Positions 8,185 to 17,140 of a stretch of DNA of 64,000 bases are shown here, one piece after another. Position numbers and translations under genes: made by a program. The stretch's first letter is position 1, and each line of letters opens with the position of its first letter. The notes under the pieces are model-generated. The model made no database searches. It saw only the letters and a program-made list of their open reading frames with translations, and was not told where the DNA came from. The DNA lies in NCBI GenBank assembly GCA_900548905.1, contig URMK01000004.1:144979-208978 (forward strand), in the 5' to 3' direction. The stretch is from an uncultured Lachnospiraceae bacterium (GTDB taxonomy: Bacteria; Bacillota; Clostridia; Lachnospirales; Lachnospiraceae).

Positions 8185-9732
8185 TTATTTCTTTCCCCTT
8201 TTTTCGGAAACGTCAATGATTTTATTTCTGAAGATGTCATATAAATATTGAAATTCTTCTGTTTTATAAAAAAACAAGAAGAATATCCCGTTAAAAATAA
8301 TGGTAACAAGGATTCCCAAAGCCACCATTGAAACCAGGGTAACACTTCTTAAAATTACTATTTTGATCAGATAACACAATAGTAATGCTGCAACAGAAAC
8401 ACCCATATATTTACAGGTATCCACAAAATACTCACCTGCACTTTTTTCAAAGCAAACCTTATATATTATAATAGGTCGGAATATATTAGCAATGAGACCG
8501 GAAACTATTGTTCCTATATAAATTCCCACAAGCCCCATATTCCGGACCAAAGCCACCGAAATCACAAGATTAACCGCTCCCTGTATCAATGGCAGAAGCT
8601 TATCCTGCTCAAAAACACCTGCCGCCGTTTTATAATTGGAAAGCACCACCCTTTCCCCTTTAAAATAATAATCGATTAAAATGGCGCCGATAACGGTGCC
8701 GGACAGCGCAAAATTTTCTCCAAAAATATATGTGACCAGCGGAGTTAAAAGCATATAAAAGCCAACTGCGGAAAATCCATAGATCCAGGAAGCAAAAAAA
8801 CGGTAGACCCGGAACATACTGTATTGTTTCTCTTTTGATTCCGTCGCAATCAAATTACCAAAGCTTGAAATGACCGAATTGAAAATAATGTTCACAAAAT
8901 TGGAAATCAAATTGATTATCTTATTGTAATTATCTACAAATCCGGACATAGTGACATTGATAAATCCGGTTATGATAATGGAATCCGTCTGGAGCCGGGC
9001 GGCGTCCCCTACCTTATGGCAGACCAGTGCGCCTGTCTTTTTCTTTATTTCCCTTGTTTCCTCTTTTGACAACTTACGTATATTCTTTTCCTTTAAATAA
9101 GGATATTTTCTATTTAAATAAGCGTTGGCGAACACCTTCTGCAGCAGTTCAATAGCGGCTGAGCTTAATAAATAAAGATAAAAGTCAGAAACCGCAAGCA
9201 AAACGCCCATCTGTACCAATACGGTAACTATCTTTGTTATTGTAAGAATATTGGACTGAATATAATTCTTCTGTTCTGCATTCGGCAGGCTGTACTTGTA
9301 AGCTACAAAATAGGAGCTGACCGTATTAAAAAGGAATATGAGATAAAAATTAACCAGCTCCCGGCTGTTGTCTATTCCCACCGGATCCTTGATAAGGACG
9401 GGTAGGAATGGAACCAAAGCCAAACCGGCCACAGCTACAATAATTGCAATAATCCTATATGCCTTCTTATAAAATTGCATATAGGATTTGACAGTTTCCT
9501 TATCCCCTTTTGCCACAGGCGCATACAGGCTGAAATTAATAGCAGTCCCGATGCCAAGCTCCGCTAAAGACAGCACCGACAGGATACTGGTATATGTGCT
9601 GTTTACTCCAAGTAATGTAGTTCCCAGACGTATGATAAATATCTTTTGTAGTAAAATACCAAGAACACCTGTAGCCATATTACTAATATAACCAAACAGA
9701 ATATTTCTGGCCGCATATTTCACTCGTCCCAT
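8185..9732 (-). CDS. wzx: Wzx-type polysaccharide repeat-unit flippase
   Basis: This 515-residue, highly hydrophobic protein has about a dozen membrane segments and the general layout of the MOP/Wzx superfamily: a start like RNILFGYISNMATGVLGILL, a charged loop KLSKEETREIKKKTG near 220, and alternating helices to the end. It should flip the undecaprenyl-diphosphate-linked repeat unit to the outer face of the membrane for polymerisation. It is the first gene of the operon running to 310, and a good promoter lies about 60 bases upstream. It could belong to either glycan if the locus makes two. Confidence 0.85.
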   Translation of the reverse strand: MGRVKYAARNILFGYISNMATGVLGILLQKIFIIRLGTTLLGVNSTYTSILSVLSLAELGIGTAINFSLYAPVAKGDKETVKSYMQFYKKAYRIIAIIVAVAGLALVPFLPVLIKDPVGIDNSRELVNFYLIFLFNTVSSYFVAYKYSLPNAEQKNYIQSNILTITKIVTVLVQMGVLLAVSDFYLYLLSSAAIELLQKVFANAYLNRKYPYLKEKNIRKLSKEETREIKKKTGALVCHKVGDAARLQTDSIIITGFINVTMSGFVDNYNKIINLISNFVNIIFNSVISSFGNLIATESKEKQYSMFRVYRFFASWIYGFSAVGFYMLLTPLVTYIFGENFALSGTVIGAILIDYYFKGERVVLSNYKTAAGVFEQDKLLPLIQGAVNLVISVALVRNMGLVGIYIGTIVSGLIANIFRPIIIYKVCFEKSAGEYFVDTCKYMGVSVAALLLCYLIKIVILRSVTLVSMVALGILVTIIFNGIFFLFFYKTEEFQYLYDIFRNKIIDVSEKRGKK

Positions 9733-9787
9733 CTTATACTTCTCTCTATATAATCAGATTTTTTCATCCTCACTTTTGCACAAAGCT

Positions 9788-9816
9788 ATTTTACCATAAA
9801 AACGAACCCACTTCAA
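9788..9816 (-). promoter_or_regulatory. Promoter of the wzx-led operon
   Basis: On the minus strand, TTGAAG (9816-9811), a 17-base spacer and TAAAAT (9793-9788), preceded by an extended -10 TGG, precede the wzx start codon by about 55 bases. This shows that the eight genes from wzx to the radical SAM protein can be transcribed separately from the genes at 11,070-39,305. Confidence 0.65.
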
Positions 9817-9935
9817 CATAGGAGGTATGTCTTAAAAATTTACTAATAACATTGTTCTATATTATTATTTGCATATACTATAATTAATATATCAAAAAAT
9901 AAACTATGTCATGTTATGACAGAATGTGAGGAAAA

Positions 9936-10976
9936 ATGAATCATAAAAAAAGTATATCTATATTATTGTCACTTATTTTGCTCGTCATAATTCCTTTAAG
10001 CGGATGTAATATAACTAAATCTACTACGGACGGCCCAAAGACTTCCGTCGAGTATGAAGCACAAATCAAACAGCTTCAGGAAGAAATTAACGATCTGAAA
10101 AAAGAACTGGCTCAATATGTCCACATCAATGAATCCGAAAGCACTCCCGCTGTCGAAACCATATCAGCCGAAGAATCCTCTGCTGCCGAAGATGAATCTG
10201 GTTCTCATGAACCCACAGAAGAGAAAAAACAAGTTGTTGTTTTCGGAGATAGTATTTGGGATAGCGCTAGGGATGAAACCGGCATCGCCTATTTACTTTC
10301 TCAATACATGAATGCGGATGTATATAATTGCGCAATCGGTGGTACCCGTGCCACATTAAAAGATGGTGAATCTCCGGATAATTTCGAAAATTGGGACTCT
10401 ACCTCTCTTTCTGGATTAGTTAATGTTGCCATAGGAACCGTTGATCCGGAAATTTTTCTTGAAGGATATGTTGCCGGCGGTATCATAAGAAACATCGATT
10501 TCTCCAAAACAGACTATTTTGTCATCTCTTATGGCTTAAATGATTACTTTTCCGGTGCACCGATTAATGCAGACGGTGGTTCTTCATGGGATGCGCATGG
10601 TTACGGCGGAGCCTTACGCTTTGCAATCAACCGACTGAATACAAAGTTTCCGGATGCACAGATTTTATTGATATCACCCACATACTGTCAGTTTTTAAAA
10701 GATGGTGTGATGTATACAGACAGTAACATGAGAGATTTCGGCCAGGGATCCTTGACACAGTATGCAAATGCTTGTCGTAACGTTGCTGAAACGCAGAATA
10801 CTCTGTATATAGACGCATATTCAACCATGGGAATAAATAATTATACCGCTGAAGATTATCTGGATGATGGAATCCACCTGACAGCTAAAGGACGTGACTT
10901 ATATGCAAAAGCAGTTTCGAGCTGTCTGAAATATGGAAAACCCGGCCAAGTATCCGGAAATTCTATTTATTATTAA
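9936..10976 (+). CDS. Lipoprotein with SGNH/GDSL hydrolase domain
   Basis: This 346-residue protein starts with a lipoprotein signal peptide (lipobox LSGC, lipidated Cys24). A short coiled coil (about 38-62, EAQIKQLQEEINDLKKEL), an acidic Ser/Glu linker (65-97) and an SGNH esterase domain follow. The catalytic blocks are VVFGDSIWD (block I, Ser106), YGLNDYFSG (Asn block III) and DDGIHLTAKG (Asp-His block V). It is probably a surface-anchored deacetylase or acyl esterase acting on the exported polysaccharide or cell wall. It is the only plus-strand gene in the polysaccharide locus, and a TATAAT at 9879-9884 without a clear -35 may be its -10. Confidence 0.85.
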   Translation: MNHKKSISILLSLILLVIIPLSGCNITKSTTDGPKTSVEYEAQIKQLQEEINDLKKELAQYVHINESESTPAVETISAEESSAAEDESGSHEPTEEKKQVVVFGDSIWDSARDETGIAYLLSQYMNADVYNCAIGGTRATLKDGESPDNFENWDSTSLSGLVNVAIGTVDPEIFLEGYVAGGIIRNIDFSKTDYFVISYGLNDYFSGAPINADGGSSWDAHGYGGALRFAINRLNTKFPDAQILLISPTYCQFLKDGVMYTDSNMRDFGQGSLTQYANACRNVAETQNTLYIDAYSTMGINNYTAEDYLDDGIHLTAKGRDLYAKAVSSCLKYGKPGQVSGNSIYY

Positions 10977-10995
10977 ATCTCAATAGAAATGTAAA

Positions 10996-11031
10996 CAGGC
11001 GGAAAAGCTAATCTAATTGTTCTTCCGCCTG
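10996..11031. terminator. Inverted repeat between convergent genes, probable bidirectional terminator
   Basis: A 9-bp perfect stem (CAGGCGGAA and TTCCGCCTG) with an 18-base loop lies between the convergent lipoprotein and YfhO-like genes. Neither side has a long T-run, so it may be only a partial terminator. Confidence 0.5.
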
Positions 11032-11069
11032 CGCAAATATTAAAGCGCCTCAATCCAAATCATTTTTTA

Positions 11070-13349
11070 TCAGTCGCTTTTCATTATAATATAAGTATCT
11101 CTTTTATATATTCCCCATATTACAAAACATAATACTGAGCAAATCATACCTATAAACAAATCGTAATTTTTATAAAGAAAAATAATTTTATTTTCACCTT
11201 TTTTAAGAGGAATTGACATCATTCCATTTGTTTCCAAAATTTCCACTTTGCTTCCATTCACATACGCCGTAAATCCTCTGTCATAAGGCACACTAAAAAA
11301 AGCGTATTTTTCCTTGTTCACTGTAATTGTACTCTGAAAGCCATTATAATTCTTTATAAGCTCACCTGATGCCTCTGCGCACCGCTCCTTTACTAAAGTG
11401 TCCTCATCCTGAACAGATAGTTCGCCCGCTTTCTTCCAATCATATTTTTCCATAATCCCAGCCAAAGCCGTTTCTTTATCATCCGGGATAATAATACATT
11501 TTAACATTGCAATCCCACGTATTTCTTTGGGAAGTCTTTTATAATCCATCTCTGTCATATAACTTTCATACGCACTTCCAATGGGTACGGCAGAATCCTT
11601 TTCATACAAATAATACGTCTTCTCAGGACAAGTTACTGTTTGTAAACATTTTTTACCTTTTTCTATTTGGTCAGAAATATAATACTTTCCGCCAACAAGT
11701 GCCCTGATCCCTTCCGGTCCTTTTGGCGTGAATACAGGACGGGAAAGCCCAAGTGCCTCATAAAATTCATATACCGATCCATTGACCATGGACGTAAAAG
11801 AACCCGTTCCAGGTAAGGAGGCTGTCATTAAAAGGGTATTATCATCACTTGCGATCCGATAACGGTTATCCGGCAGTTTTAAGTCCTGAAAAGCCATAAT
11901 CCTATCATAATATTCCTGAGGCGTACGATCGGAAATTTGTTGATAAAGCTCTGCTGTATATCCTGTTGTAAAAATACTGAAGCCGACAATTCCTATTAAC
12001 ATACAAGTGTAAAAACCTTTACCATTTTTGCACATAAAGGCAATGATACATGTTAACAACACTCCTGCGATTCCTGCCATTGACCAAATAAAAAAGGGCA
12101 CGGGCTGAAAAATCAACTGAAATTTATTTTTAGACCACCAATAAAATCCAACTGTTATTAAAATCATAAAGGATCCAATTATAAAAGAAACCTTTACTAT
12201 CGGATATTGCGCCTTATCTTCCATCACAAGAGCTGATGCAAGGCTCATCAATAAAATCAACATAAAAAGCCATCTATGATAATTCGTATCAGAAAACATT
12301 CCAAAGATACTGTTCAAAACAGGTATTCCTGTAGCTATCATACATATAACAAGAATTCGTGTAATCCAGCTTTTCCTGTTTTTCAAAATAAAACATAATA
12401 CCATTATCAGCCCAATCATTGGCAGATATGCCGACCACGATGACCAGTCATATTCTTTAATACATGATTGTGAGCACATCAATTCTCCAGGAAAAAGCAA
12501 TGTCCGGATAACTTGTAAAAAGTCACGGTTTCCGGAATAAAACCAATGTGTCTTGGGAAGTATCCGGGTAATCCTGGGATTCTGCATAGTAAAAAGTACA
12601 GAAGGAAGGAACAAAACACCCGCCATTCCAACCCCAAGAATTCCTTCTATAAAAAAATATCCTATCAACTTTCTTTTTTTCCAAAAATTTATACCTTCTC
12701 TACATAGAAAATAGAGTATAAGAAATATAACCTCTTGTATAAAAAAATAGTAATTGACAAAAGCATTTATACATACCGCCAGGGCTAGCCAGCCCCTTTT
12801 TCCTTCTTTTACCAGCTTTTCATAACCAATCAACATTAATGGGAAAAATGCTACTGCATCATGAAAATGATGAAATATAAGGTTAACACATTGAAAACCT
12901 GAAAATGCATACAAAACAGATCCTAAAACCGCATACTTTTTACTTGTAAACATTTTGATATAACCATATGATAACGCACCTGCAACAGCATATTTCATCA
13001 TATATAACCAACCGACAAGATACGGGTATAATTTAGCAGGAAAAAGAAAAGAAAGCCAGGCAAATGGACTTCCCAACACATAGAACCCTAATGCCCCTAC
13101 GAAACTGGATCCTAAATCAATACTCCAATTCCAGAGAAAGCTACCATTCTTCAGGGAATTATTTGCTAACATATGAAATGGTATCTGTTGTTCATTAAAA
13201 TCATTCGCTAATGTAAAGATCCCGTCTCCCTTTAAAACCATTCCTAAAAAACTAACCATTGCAATGAGAAAATTGATAATAAATACCTGCATATATCCGG
13301 TATCAATAAACTTACTTACAATAGCTTTTTTTGAAAATATCTGCTTCAT
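11070..13349 (-). CDS. YfhO-family membrane protein
   Basis: This 759-residue protein has about 12 or more membrane helices over its first 480 residues, then an extracellular part and a final C-terminal helix (LFIGMICSVLCFVIWGIY). The start region with NDFNEQQIPFHMLANNSLKNG and FSGFQCVNLIFHHFHD fits the YfhO family. That family includes polyprenyl-phosphate-sugar-dependent (GT-C-like) transferases that glycosylate wall polymers outside the membrane. It may add side sugars to the exported polysaccharide. The gene is AT-rich and lies 161 bases after the GT11 gene. Confidence 0.8.
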   Translation of the reverse strand: MKQIFSKKAIVSKFIDTGYMQVFIINFLIAMVSFLGMVLKGDGIFTLANDFNEQQIPFHMLANNSLKNGSFLWNWSIDLGSSFVGALGFYVLGSPFAWLSFLFPAKLYPYLVGWLYMMKYAVAGALSYGYIKMFTSKKYAVLGSVLYAFSGFQCVNLIFHHFHDAVAFFPLMLIGYEKLVKEGKRGWLALAVCINAFVNYYFFIQEVIFLILYFLCREGINFWKKRKLIGYFFIEGILGVGMAGVLFLPSVLFTMQNPRITRILPKTHWFYSGNRDFLQVIRTLLFPGELMCSQSCIKEYDWSSWSAYLPMIGLIMVLCFILKNRKSWITRILVICMIATGIPVLNSIFGMFSDTNYHRWLFMLILLMSLASALVMEDKAQYPIVKVSFIIGSFMILITVGFYWWSKNKFQLIFQPVPFFIWSMAGIAGVLLTCIIAFMCKNGKGFYTCMLIGIVGFSIFTTGYTAELYQQISDRTPQEYYDRIMAFQDLKLPDNRYRIASDDNTLLMTASLPGTGSFTSMVNGSVYEFYEALGLSRPVFTPKGPEGIRALVGGKYYISDQIEKGKKCLQTVTCPEKTYYLYEKDSAVPIGSAYESYMTEMDYKRLPKEIRGIAMLKCIIIPDDKETALAGIMEKYDWKKAGELSVQDEDTLVKERCAEASGELIKNYNGFQSTITVNKEKYAFFSVPYDRGFTAYVNGSKVEILETNGMMSIPLKKGENKIIFLYKNYDLFIGMICSVLCFVIWGIYKRDTYIIMKSD

Positions 13350-13374
13350 CTTTTCCCTCTTCTAAGCAATCGTG

Positions 13375-13410
13375 TTCTTCGGTAAATACAATACCGCATT
13401 TACCGAAGAA
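13375..13410. other. 13-bp perfect hairpin between GT11 and YfhO genes
   Basis: TTCTTCGGTAAAT and its exact complement ATTTACCGAAGAA flank a 10-base loop, 25 bases upstream of the YfhO-like start codon. In the direction of transcription no T-tract follows. It is probably an mRNA structure controlling translation or processing of the large membrane protein gene. Confidence 0.5.
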
Positions 13411-13510
13411 ACTTTCCATACCCATTTTAACGAAACATTTCATACAAGTCTGTACCATTACATTGAAACTTCATTCATATTATTCCAAATATTTTATCCG
13501 CTATATATTC

Positions 13511-14410
13511 TCAGACTATTCTGCCATCTCCATCAATTATCACCCAATTTTCCCACAATTCATGCATCATCTGCGGATTTATTTCCTGGCTGTTTTTATG
13601 CTTGGCCGGCCTTATTACAATCTTCCCTTCTGTTTTATTCAGCCTGGCCCCCCAGAAGCTGAATGTGCTGTTCGCGCATATATTATGCCTGCAGCAGCTC
13701 ATAAGTTCCATATCATAAAAGCTGTCGGAATCCTTATTCCAGTCAACTACAGTATACTCAGCTCCCGTATAATTAGCGCGCAAATACGCCGTATCATCGG
13801 AAAACAAATAAAAATGCGGATCCGGTACATGATCTCTCATATATTTTTCAGCCGCCTTATAATAATCCCCGGTACAAATCCCTCCAAACATAGCCGCATT
13901 CTCAGGATCCAGATAATCCCCCCGCCTGATATGAATACTGACTGAATTTTCTGTCTCCATTTGTTTTTTAGTCTTTATATTCAGAATATTCTGCGAATTA
14001 GGGAAACATATTTTTTCCCGAAGCAGAGGCATAATATCATGGTAATATTTTTCACAAGCCCAATGCCCTTCCAAATAGGCATCCGTCTTCTCAAAAATTT
14101 CCGGATGATAGATACCGCTTTCATAGAAGTGCTTGTTTTTGGAAGGAAACAGTTTACGCTCCAGCTTACCGGCAATACCATTCCTTCCAAGGACAGACTC
14201 TTTTTCTGCGGGGCTGCAGGTTTCGTATTGCAGGTGTTCAAATTGATTTAATTCCAGAGAACGTCTGGCCAGTACCTTTTCCTGCATGGATGCGTCTTCA
14301 AACCAGGATATATCCAGTTTTGTTTCCTTACCGGCAGCCCTGAACTTTTCGTAGAGTGCATATTGCTGCATTTGATTTCCCAAACCGCCCATAACTTTTA
14401 TGATAATCAT
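13511..14410 (-). CDS. GT11 family glycosyltransferase, alpha-1,2-fucosyltransferase-like
   Basis: This 299-residue protein has the classic GT11 layout: IKVMGGLGNQM at 4-14 and SIHIRRGDY at 158-166 (H160, R162, R163). GT11 enzymes add fucose from GDP-fucose in alpha-1,2 linkage to a galactose acceptor. Of the four GT11-like genes here, this one and the one at 29,472 are closest to the family consensus. It stands alone between two non-coding gaps, with an AGGAAAGGGAG ribosome binding site, and could share a transcript with the YfhO-like gene. Confidence 0.85.
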   Translation of the reverse strand: MIIIKVMGGLGNQMQQYALYEKFRAAGKETKLDISWFEDASMQEKVLARRSLELNQFEHLQYETCSPAEKESVLGRNGIAGKLERKLFPSKNKHFYESGIYHPEIFEKTDAYLEGHWACEKYYHDIMPLLREKICFPNSQNILNIKTKKQMETENSVSIHIRRGDYLDPENAAMFGGICTGDYYKAAEKYMRDHVPDPHFYLFSDDTAYLRANYTGAEYTVVDWNKDSDSFYDMELMSCCRHNICANSTFSFWGARLNKTEGKIVIRPAKHKNSQEINPQMMHELWENWVIIDGDGRIV

Positions 14411-14482
14411 ATTCTACTCCCTTTCCTAACGGAGATTTACTTATTTTCCGCGGACAACGATTCAAACGGACGGGTCCGCATA

Positions 14483-14554
14483 GAACTGAACATTCTGTTG
14501 GAATCAAAGGTACTACTGGAACTGAATGTTCTGTTGGAACCAAAGCTACTATTG
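14483..14554. repeat. Two tandem copies of a 36-bp unit
   Basis: The second copy (14,519-14,554) matches the first (14,483-14,518) at 31 of 36 positions. The unit is 12 codons long, and both strands stay open across it in one frame, but there is no supported gene. It may be a leftover of a repeat-containing gene or simple slippage. Confidence 0.7.
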
Positions 14555-14644
14555 TTCATATGACAACTGCCGCGAAGGGGTATATGCCGGTGGCATATGT
14601 TTCGCACCGATACAGAGCGTAGATACTCACAAATGTTAATTCAT

Positions 14645-14700
14645 TTCGCTCGTTGTATAACAAATTTGATGCCCTGTCCGCTTGCTGCGGGGTATTTAAT
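14645..14700 (+). repeat. Interspersed repeat family 1, copy B
   Basis: This segment matches the copies at 51,471-51,526 and (reverse orientation) 15,993-16,085. The shared core is TAACAA-TTTG-TGCCC followed by a CGCTTGCTGCGG half-hairpin and GGTATTT. The stem here is imperfect. Confidence 0.7.
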
Positions 14701-14931
14701 TTTAACAAATAGAGAATCATCCAAATAGTCTGAAAATTAATATATTATCTTAACCATTACAGATTATAGTGGATTTATTATAACTTTTACCGATTACATA
14801 GTTTTTATAATAGATTCGACTAAATATTCCGTTTTTATATATTTTAGGTTGTTTTTTTCACACATTATTATATTTACACTTTAAATGTCTCATAATAATA
14901 TTTAATTCCATTTAAAATGTTGCATCTTTAT

Positions 14932-15954
14932 TTATTTCCGTATTTTATCAAACAATTCAAATAGTAGCTTTCCCAAACCGCATCGATATCCCGATGGTCT
15001 TCTTACAACCCACAGTAAAATTTTATTAACTTTATCCTGTGGCGCTATCCGGTACCTGTCTGCCACAGTTTTCAACTCTTCCGCCGAACAAACTTGCCTG
15101 ACTCGTCCGACATATCCTTTTCTACCTCCCCGCAGCTCATTCTTAATTATGAGCAGAAGAAGGAACAGTCTTTCCTTTTCCCATTGAGCCTGCCAGCCGG
15201 CTGCATGCTTCTCCAGATATATTTCTTTTATAGTATCTGACAGAACCTTAATGCCATCATACATATCTGGGTCATATTTATGAACGATGGAAGCATCATT
15301 ATAAAAATAGTGGTAATGAAGCGCCCCCTCCAGTATAACCACTCTTTTACAATCCAGAAGGGCAGGAAGAACAATGTTGACATCCTCCCCCATTTTTATA
15401 GCAGGATTGCAAAACCTGAGATTATCCACAATCAGCTCTCTGGAAAAGAGCTTCATACACCGTGACATGGATATTGTCCGGCGTTCATTACCTAAAAGCC
15501 GTCTTTTTATTCCGCTTTCCAAATCCTGTCCTTCATAAACTCCTGGCGGAAGCTCATGATAATGGCTGGTAACTTTACCCGCTTTTTCTATTACAAAATT
15601 GCCGCAGATAATTTCTCCCGGCCGGCCGGAAGCCATCTGAAGCATTTCTTCCATCATGTCCGTCTCCACCCAATCATCACTGTCTATAAAGCAGAGGTAA
15701 TCTCCGCCGGACGTTTTCACTCCTGCCATCCAGGCGGACATTAACCCTCCGTTCTCTTTATGAATAACGTGAATCCGATGATCCGCTGCAGCATACGAAT
15801 CACACATTTGCGGGCTTTTATCCTTTGCGCCATCATCGACAAGAATAATTTCCAGATTCTTATAGGTCTGATTCACAATGCTGTCCACACAACGTTCCAG
15901 ATATTCCTGCGCATTATATACCGGGACAATCACGCTGATTACTACTTGGTTCAT
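14932..15954 (-). CDS. GT2 family glycosyltransferase
   Basis: This 340-residue protein has an N-terminal GT-A fold: VISVIVPVYNAQEYLERCV, the LVDDGAKD metal/nucleotide motif near residue 40, and FIDSDDW (DXD region) near 92. The C-terminal 120 residues are helical and charged without clear membrane segments. GT2 enzymes are inverting and add sugars such as Glc, Gal, GlcNAc or rhamnose. It has its own probable promoter just upstream, directly behind a terminator, so it may be expressed apart from the 16,481-39,305 operon. Confidence 0.85.
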   Translation of the reverse strand: MNQVVISVIVPVYNAQEYLERCVDSIVNQTYKNLEIILVDDGAKDKSPQMCDSYAAADHRIHVIHKENGGLMSAWMAGVKTSGGDYLCFIDSDDWVETDMMEEMLQMASGRPGEIICGNFVIEKAGKVTSHYHELPPGVYEGQDLESGIKRRLLGNERRTISMSRCMKLFSRELIVDNLRFCNPAIKMGEDVNIVLPALLDCKRVVILEGALHYHYFYNDASIVHKYDPDMYDGIKVLSDTIKEIYLEKHAAGWQAQWEKERLFLLLLIIKNELRGGRKGYVGRVRQVCSAEELKTVADRYRIAPQDKVNKILLWVVRRPSGYRCGLGKLLFELFDKIRK

Positions 15955-15969
15955 TTATCCGCTCCTAAC

Positions 15970-15998
15970 GCTATAAAAGGTTCAACTGTATGAGTCAA
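15970..15998 (-). promoter_or_regulatory. Promoter for the GT2 gene
   Basis: Minus-strand TTGACT (15,998-15,993), a 17-base spacer and TATAGC (15,975-15,970) lie 16 bases before the GT2 start codon. The leader would be very short. The -35 coincides with the end of the upstream terminator T-tract, so the repeat supplies part of the promoter. Confidence 0.5.
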
Positions 15999-16085
15999 AA
16001 ACCCCGCTGCAAGCAACGGGGCATCAAGCTTGTAGCACTGCAGAGCGCAACGAACTAAAGTTCGTGGGTATTTGACCCTCGCGGC
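15993..16085 (-). repeat. Interspersed repeat family 1, copy C (inverted composite)
   Basis: The part at 15,993-16,030 matches the core of the family on the minus strand, and a second half-copy (GGGTCAAATACCC on the minus strand, about 16,065-16,085) faces it. Together they form a larger inverted structure containing the terminator. Confidence 0.55.
15996..16021 (-). terminator. Intrinsic terminator within repeat family 1
   Basis: On the minus strand a 9-bp GC-rich stem (CCCCGTTGC and GCAGCGGGG, one G-U pair, 2-base turn) is followed directly by five T residues. It would end transcripts coming from 16,481 and the long operon upstream. Confidence 0.65.
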
Positions 16086-16147
16086 AGTCGCCAAATATCC
16101 ATGCAAGCATGGCTACTTGGCTCGTTGCTCGCGGGAATAAATAATGC

Positions 16148-16210
16148 AAACTACACAGGTGCCAAATGGTCCTCTGCCTGCTGTCTGTGGGGCATTTCCG
16201 GGACTGATAA
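16148..16210 (+). repeat. Interspersed repeat family 2, copy 1
   Basis: This copy shares the core CAGGTGCCAAATG with the copies at 50,196-50,260 and 63,895-63,960, followed by a CCTCTGCC-GCTG segment and CGGGACTGA. It sits next to the composite family 1 copy. Confidence 0.7.
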
Positions 16211-16480
16211 GCCGTCATACTTTCTCAATATTTAATAGTTTATATAACACTTATATATTTATTTAAATATGTAACTATTAATTTCACAAAATATAATTGT
16301 CAATTCTATAAAAGTACAACTTATTACTACTGCCATGCATTTTTATCACACCTTTAATCACATTCATATTATATCTGCATAATATTCACTCTTTACTCTT
16401 ATTACTTTTATAATTTCAAATTAACAAATAATTTATACTGTATTTTCTGACAATTAAATACTTTTATTTTATTTTTCTCA

Positions 16481-17068
16481 CTATTCTGCCAAATGCAAAA
16501 CCTTCCCCGGAACCCCGGCAACTGTTGCACCTTCCTGCAGAACATTACGAACCACCACACTGCCTGCGCCGATCGTAACGCCATCAGCAATCCTTATATC
16601 ACCGATCACGGATGCCCCCCAGCCGGCAGTAATCCCTTTGCCAAGAACAGGGCTTTTTGTACCCGCTCCCGTATTGCCGATACAGAAATTACCGGTAATA
16701 CGGCAATCCGCACCGATCCTGGCATCTTCATTCACTACAATCGGTGCAATATGATAAATCATAAGCCCTTTATCAAAACAGTTTTCGGGTATTTCAAAGC
16801 CAAGGCGGTTGCCCAGCACATATTTTCTGCGGTGGTACCAGATAAAAGCCATCTTATCCCACAGCTGAAGCAGCCGCGGAGAACGTCCCCCGCAGGCACT
16901 TCGGTTTTTATGATACTCCGCCTGCCTGAGCGTCCATAAAAACTGCCATATCCTGTAAAACTTCGACCGCAGCAGCCAGGCCTGCAGCCGGGATCCTTTT
17001 TCACCGCCAAAATACAGTGCCTTCTCATATGCCAGATATTCTTTCAGTTCCTTTTTATTCCGAATCAT
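16481..17068 (-). CDS. Serine-acetyltransferase-like hexapeptide acyltransferase
   Basis: This 195-residue protein has an N-terminal helical part (1-100) and a left-handed beta-helix from about 105 to 188 (VNEDARIGADCRITG, IADGVTIGAGSVV, AGVPGKV), as in the CysE/NeuD-like acetyltransferases of capsule loci. It probably O- or N-acetylates a sugar. The start is placed at the ATG at 17,068, which has AGAGGAG five bases upstream. An in-frame ATG 21 bases earlier lacks such a site. It is the last gene of the 39,305-16,481 operon. Confidence 0.8.
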   Translation of the reverse strand: MIRNKKELKEYLAYEKALYFGGEKGSRLQAWLLRSKFYRIWQFLWTLRQAEYHKNRSACGGRSPRLLQLWDKMAFIWYHRRKYVLGNRLGFEIPENCFDKGLMIYHIAPIVVNEDARIGADCRITGNFCIGNTGAGTKSPVLGKGITAGWGASVIGDIRIADGVTIGAGSVVVRNVLQEGATVAGVPGKVLHLAE

Positions 17069-17140
17069 GATACTCCTCTGGTTAACCAATTATGGCAATG
17101 GTTCGTAACCGTTCAGCCAGATCTGCCTTACGGTCGCCAA

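Larger units (their letters stand above)
14411..14931. other. AT-rich intergenic region with repeats
   Basis: No credible gene is seen in these 521 bases. They hold a GCGGAC/GTCCGC inverted repeat (about 14,453-14,479), a 36-bp tandem duplication (14,483-14,554), a hairpin with arms ATATGCC and GGCATAT (about 14,582-14,598), a copy of repeat family 1 (14,645-14,700) and a strongly AT-rich stretch (14,705-14,930). Several TATAAT-like hexamers occur on the minus strand without good -35 partners, so no promoter for the GT11 gene is assigned. Confidence 0.6.
15955..16480. other. Intergenic region with composite repeats
   Basis: This gap holds a promoter, a terminator-like copy of repeat family 1, a copy of repeat family 2 (16,148-16,210) and an AT-rich tract (16,220-16,480). 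A TTGACA lies in the AT-rich part on the minus strand, but no good -10 follows. Nothing here looks like a real gene. Confidence 0.6.

Noticed and set aside
16024..16218. 64-codon open frame on the minus strand
   Set aside because: It runs across two repeat copies and a terminator. Similar frames arise from such repeats and no ribosome binding site is present.
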